A stretch of DNA of 64,000 nucleotides from Siphlonurus alternatus (taxonomy: Eukaryota > Arthropoda > Insecta > Ephemeroptera > Siphlonuridae), in contig OX463780.1 in NCBI GenBank assembly GCA_949825025.1, positions 31,724,979 to 31,788,978 of the forward strand. Reading direction: 5' to 3'. A model generated the notes under the pieces. It worked only from the letters and a program-made list of their open reading frames with translations, had not been told where the DNA came from and searched no databases. Shown here piece by piece: positions 59,666 to 64,000 of the stretch. A program made the translations under genes and the position numbers. Within the stretch, counting starts at the first letter, position 1; the number at the start of each line of letters is the position of its first letter.

Positions 59666-62600
59666 AGGGGATATAATGTAAATTTGACTGTAAGCACTAA
59701 ACGTGTCAGTGAGTAGCCTGGATATTTTCCCATTATATAAAGCCCAATATTATATGCGGATTTAAAAAAAAAGGAAAAGAAAAAGAAGAAGAAAAGCATA
59801 TAGATTCACACAATATAATATATGAGCTCATGTAGGTATCCTCGTATCCTACAACGTATCAACATAAATATTACATTATATTTATATCACATATAAAAAA
59901 CTTAACCACACCATCATATAAAATTAAAATGTAACAAATTTATTAATAATATACGCTTCTGCAAAGTACATATAATAATACTATATTCCCATATTCTCAA
60001 GTATTCTTAATAATTTATAGGAACATGATAATGATATGTATATTGGAATATGTTGTACAAAGGATATCTCACATTTTTTTTATATCTTTAAGGGTGGGTT
60101 CTTGCCTTCTCAGAAAAATCGGTTTGTTGATGCATGAAGCAAGGGTGGGGAACTTACAGCAGGGAGAAGAGGGTCAGTGTTCCGGAAACGTTTCTCGTTC
60201 AGGTGGAAGTGATCGTGCTCGAGAAATGACGTCTGCTGCTGCTATGTCGTCGTATCTTCAAGATGATCGCTTTATTCGCACCCTGGGACTCGGAATGCAT
60301 CTTTCTTTTTTTTTTCTCTCTCTCATACCTATACCTTTAAAATGATGTAATATACTCTGGTATCAAGCCAAGCGTTTGTGAGAGGTTTACCTTATAATAT
60401 TATACGAGTAGAATGATAAAATAAATCATACGTGTTTCTACTTGAAATAACTTTTATAAAAATATAATTGGATGATATAATAGTACACCAAATATATATT
60501 TTTTGGGGGTGTAACGTATAGAATGTTATATAATAAGATCTATCACAGCTAAAAATAGTTGGATGTATTTTATTCCATGATATATAATATAGAGATTAAC
60601 ACAATAATATATGATGACGATAAATTAATGTTCAATTAAAAATATAATTATAACCATTTATACTAAATGCTAATATTTTTTTTATTCAATGTTTGATTGA
60701 AACAACTTCATAAAATGAATACGAGAAAATAGTACAGAGAGTTGATAAAAAAAAAAGAGAATTCTTCGAACAAAAATAAATATTGTTGAAGTGCGTGCTC
60801 AAGCAGTTGTTTCAATTTATAATAGAATTATGTGGAACAATGTTTGAACATACAAATAAATAACTCATAAATCTCATAATATGAATTGATGTTTACTTAA
60901 TATATATTTCAATTACTGTGAAATAATTGTTTAGTAATTATGATAATTATTCAGCATCACATTATTTACCAACAAACTTGATGCTAAACAGAGAAACGAG
61001 CTACAGATGGAATATGAAATATAAATCATGTCATTACTGTTATAGTCTTCTTCAGCGTATATTTCGTAAAATTTAAATATCATGTCAATCAATGTTTGTT
61101 TTTAAATTAAAAAGTTTATCAATCATGAAGTGTTCAATATATTTTAACATTTATAAATTTAAATTAATTTGCAAGAAAAAACTAATTTGTTTTCATACTT
61201 CTATAAGTAATAACTCTATAATGTAATATTTTCCATAAATAAAGGTGTTGCCGTAAAAGCAATTTAATGTTTATAATGACTTAAAGTTGTTCTATTTTAA
61301 TACCTCTGCTTGAAACTTCATTTACTATATAGGTTGTTATAATTATAATATCGGTTCTACAATTTTACACCGCGCAGATGACGTATATTTAATAAAAACT
61401 TATAGAATTAATTTAAAATTGTTTACGATTATAAAAGTAAAACTTGTTTATATACTTATCATCAAATATCTAGGTTAGTAAAATATCTTTAAACTTTATA
61501 ATATAATATTCATTTCTGTAAACCTCTACGCCTTGTGGATATGTAACCAATTTACTCTTAAATATTGAACGGTTATTAATGAAATGTGTACTGCACGCTT
61601 TGTAAGTATGAAGATTCTAATACGTATTCCAATGTAACATGCATGTTGAGCTGGTTGCTTTCCAAAAACATAAGATTGAAAATTAGAAAATTACATTTGA
61701 TGATGATTTATTAAATCTTTCATAGGCTGAAAATACAATAGAAACATGAGAGCCTACAAGCAAATAGAAACGGCTGCAAAAACAACCTAATCACTATTAA
61801 ATGTCTATTTACTTATTAAAACAAAAACATAGAAAAAGAAGAATACTAGGCAATAACATTACATACAGACAAAAAATAAAATAATTCAGAAATATAAACT
61901 GCCCAGTAGTAATATAAAATGCTAAAAAATAAAGTTATATATTACATAGGGGAGAGAAAGAGGGTAAGATGACAAGGGTAGTAATTTCATTGAATATAAC
62001 ATAAACATGTCATGTCAATTAAAATTGTGATTTCTTTTCAATTATAGATCGTCCATGGTAAAACAATTTCTCTCTTGTTGAGTAAACACGGTTGACGTAA
62101 AGCACCGTAACTTTGAAGCAGACAACGATGCTCATTAATTCCAAACCATGGACTTGGAATTAATTTGGTGACAGCAACAAGTCTGAAAGTCTTCTCAATT
62201 CTGCCCGCTTCTTTCTTTTTTCTCTGCTTATATTTCTACAAGTGATAATGCTGCTGTCTTCTACTTTCTTAACTCCTTGCTAACGTTGTAGACACTAAAC
62301 CAATTACTATAGACAATCAAATTCCCAAAAGTCTCTTGCCTTCTTCGTCACCTAACCATCAAAACTCTGCAAACAATCTCGCCTCTCCCCCTTTTTCTCT
62401 AACTTGTACAAACTTCGTGATAATAAAATCTTTTATAAAATATGATTTATAACATGCAATTAATTTATTCATTAGTGAGAAATTTTTAACATTTTGTTAA
62501 TATTTTAAGGACTGTAACTCTAAAATTAATGCATTTATTTTTATGTCATAAATTGCCTAAAAATGATATTCTTCATTATAATTATGTTACCAACCATTTT

Positions 62601-64000
62601 GTTGTGCTTTTTTATGTTTAAATTTTAATATTAAGCCTGTAATTTCAACATATTAATTTTATACATAAAATTTATCAATAAAAATTATAATAAACTACAT
62701 AATACAGTATAAATATAATAGTCTTATGGTTATGAAAAAATTACCCATTCAAGAAAATAAAATATTTTATTTTTACTATACAATTTATGAAGTTAAAACG
62801 TTTTTTTTTATCGTTCTTGCATAAAAGAACTCTTCATACATTTTTTTCAAGAACAAAAAAATCTCTATTTCCCCGAAGCCATCATTTTTTATTTTTACTT
62901 TTATTTTTCCTTTGAGTGAGGATTTTATACACCTTTTTTTTCTCTTTTTATTTCACTTTTTTTATATAAAATTGACGTCTTATATTTTTGTAATAAAAGA
63001 TCGCAACAAGCCTCTCTTATGGTTGTATTTTTTTTTTTAAGAAGTTGTCGTTATGACATTTTTTGTTTCGTTGTCACGTCTGGTGTTTTTGGTGTCACAT
63101 GTTGGTTGGTTGAGAAATCAATCTGAAAGCCGCTGTTGCTGCCCAGCAATATCTTTGCTGCTGTTGTTGTTGCAAGATCTTATTGTTAGACGACCTCCCA
63201 TATGTGTCACATGCCCTCTAGCCAATACCAGCTTTTCACAGCAATAACATTGGGATCCCTTTTTCTTGATTTTTTTATGGCAATATCATGATGATCAAGA
63301 TGATATTTTTATGACCAAATACAATGAAGATAAGCTAGCTATAACAGTAATATGTGAATTGTATAAGAAAATGTTTGTTTTATATATAAGTTCTGTCAAT
63401 TTGTTGAGTAATTTGCCCTCACAGGTCAAATTTAGCTCAAACAAATAATTTCATTATGCAGCTAAGTCATAATAGATTCTACTTATGTAAATATTTATAG
63501 TTAATTAATTAATTTTATAAGTTGGTTTTATGTCAAATGTTTGTAATTTTAGTAGGGATAACACACAATGTGCTGAAATATTGTCTAAATAATACATTTT
63601 ATTTTGTCCCCAACCTGTGTATATATATAGTGCTTATATTGCAGTGAAATAATATATATAATAAATCTAAATTGTGTAAAATTTACCACAAATTGTTAAA
63701 ATTTATTAAAAATGACTCAATTATAATTATTTTAAAAATGTCAAGAATTTAATTAAATTAAATAACTCAAGTAGAAACACTAGAAAATATTTAATTACTA
63801 AAGTTACGTTGATTATTTTATAGGTGAGTACTAGTAGACTTGGAAATTGTCTAGGAAGTTTCTGTAACACTTGAATAATTTCAAGAAATATATTTACTAT
63901 ACCCACTTACTCTCTTATTAGTTGTAAGATTTTTTTTTAATAAAAACATGACGTTATTTCATATTCATGATTAAAATGTCATAACAAAAGAACATCAATT
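59666..64000. other. Intergenic DNA to window end, no gene confirmed
   Basis: A GC-richer open stretch at 60085-60300 (plus strand) is the only candidate coding segment and has no recognised family. A perfect hairpin ATTAATTCCAA/TTGGAATTAAT sits at 62134-62164. The rest is AT-rich with no recognised features. Confidence 0.4.

Overview
The window is an AT-rich, intron-rich, gene-poor stretch of a metazoan nuclear genome, most likely an arthropod (insect or other pancrustacean). The evidence is spliceosomal introns, long AT-rich non-coding DNA, many microsatellites and homopolymer runs, small DNA-transposon derivatives, and two recognisable genes whose proteins resemble the insect orthologues. 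I cannot name the species. There is no operon-like organisation, no CRISPR array and no sign of prokaryotic or viral coding sequence.

Layout. (1) 1-22,561, minus strand: the 5' part of a fascin/singed gene. A first coding exon (13,271-14,120) encodes the first two beta-trefoil domains. A probable non-coding first exon with a CpG-rich, CCAAT-containing promoter lies about 8.3 kb upstream, at 22,463-22,660. The rest of the gene must lie beyond the left edge, so the next intron is more than 13 kb. (2) About 22,700-29,560: the intergenic region between the divergently transcribed fascin and Exo70 genes. It holds a palindromic TTAA-bounded element, other repeats and a CTCF-like motif. (3) 29,795-38,200, plus strand: a complete 13-exon Exo70 gene (exocyst subunit, 702 residues) with consistent reading-frame phases at every junction. 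One intron has a GC-AG boundary and one 3' splice site is tandemly duplicated. (4) About 38,440-64,000: about 25 kb in which I recognise no conserved gene. It contains a 5S rRNA-derived sequence, two related CAGT-ended MITEs, several strong inverted repeats, and long (TA)n and (GA)n tracts.

Functionally, fascin bundles actin filaments in filopodia and insect bristles, and Exo70 targets the exocyst to PI(4,5)P2-rich plasma membrane. Both act at sites of polarised cell growth, but their adjacency here may be chance. The two promoters point away from each other and are about 7 kb apart.

I did not find a convincing new multi-gene system. The most distinctive observations are the duplicated acceptor site and GC-AG intron in Exo70, a hAT-like element with perfect 8-bp target duplications, a two-member MITE family, a 5S-derived (SINE3-like) sequence, and several near-perfect foldback sequences.
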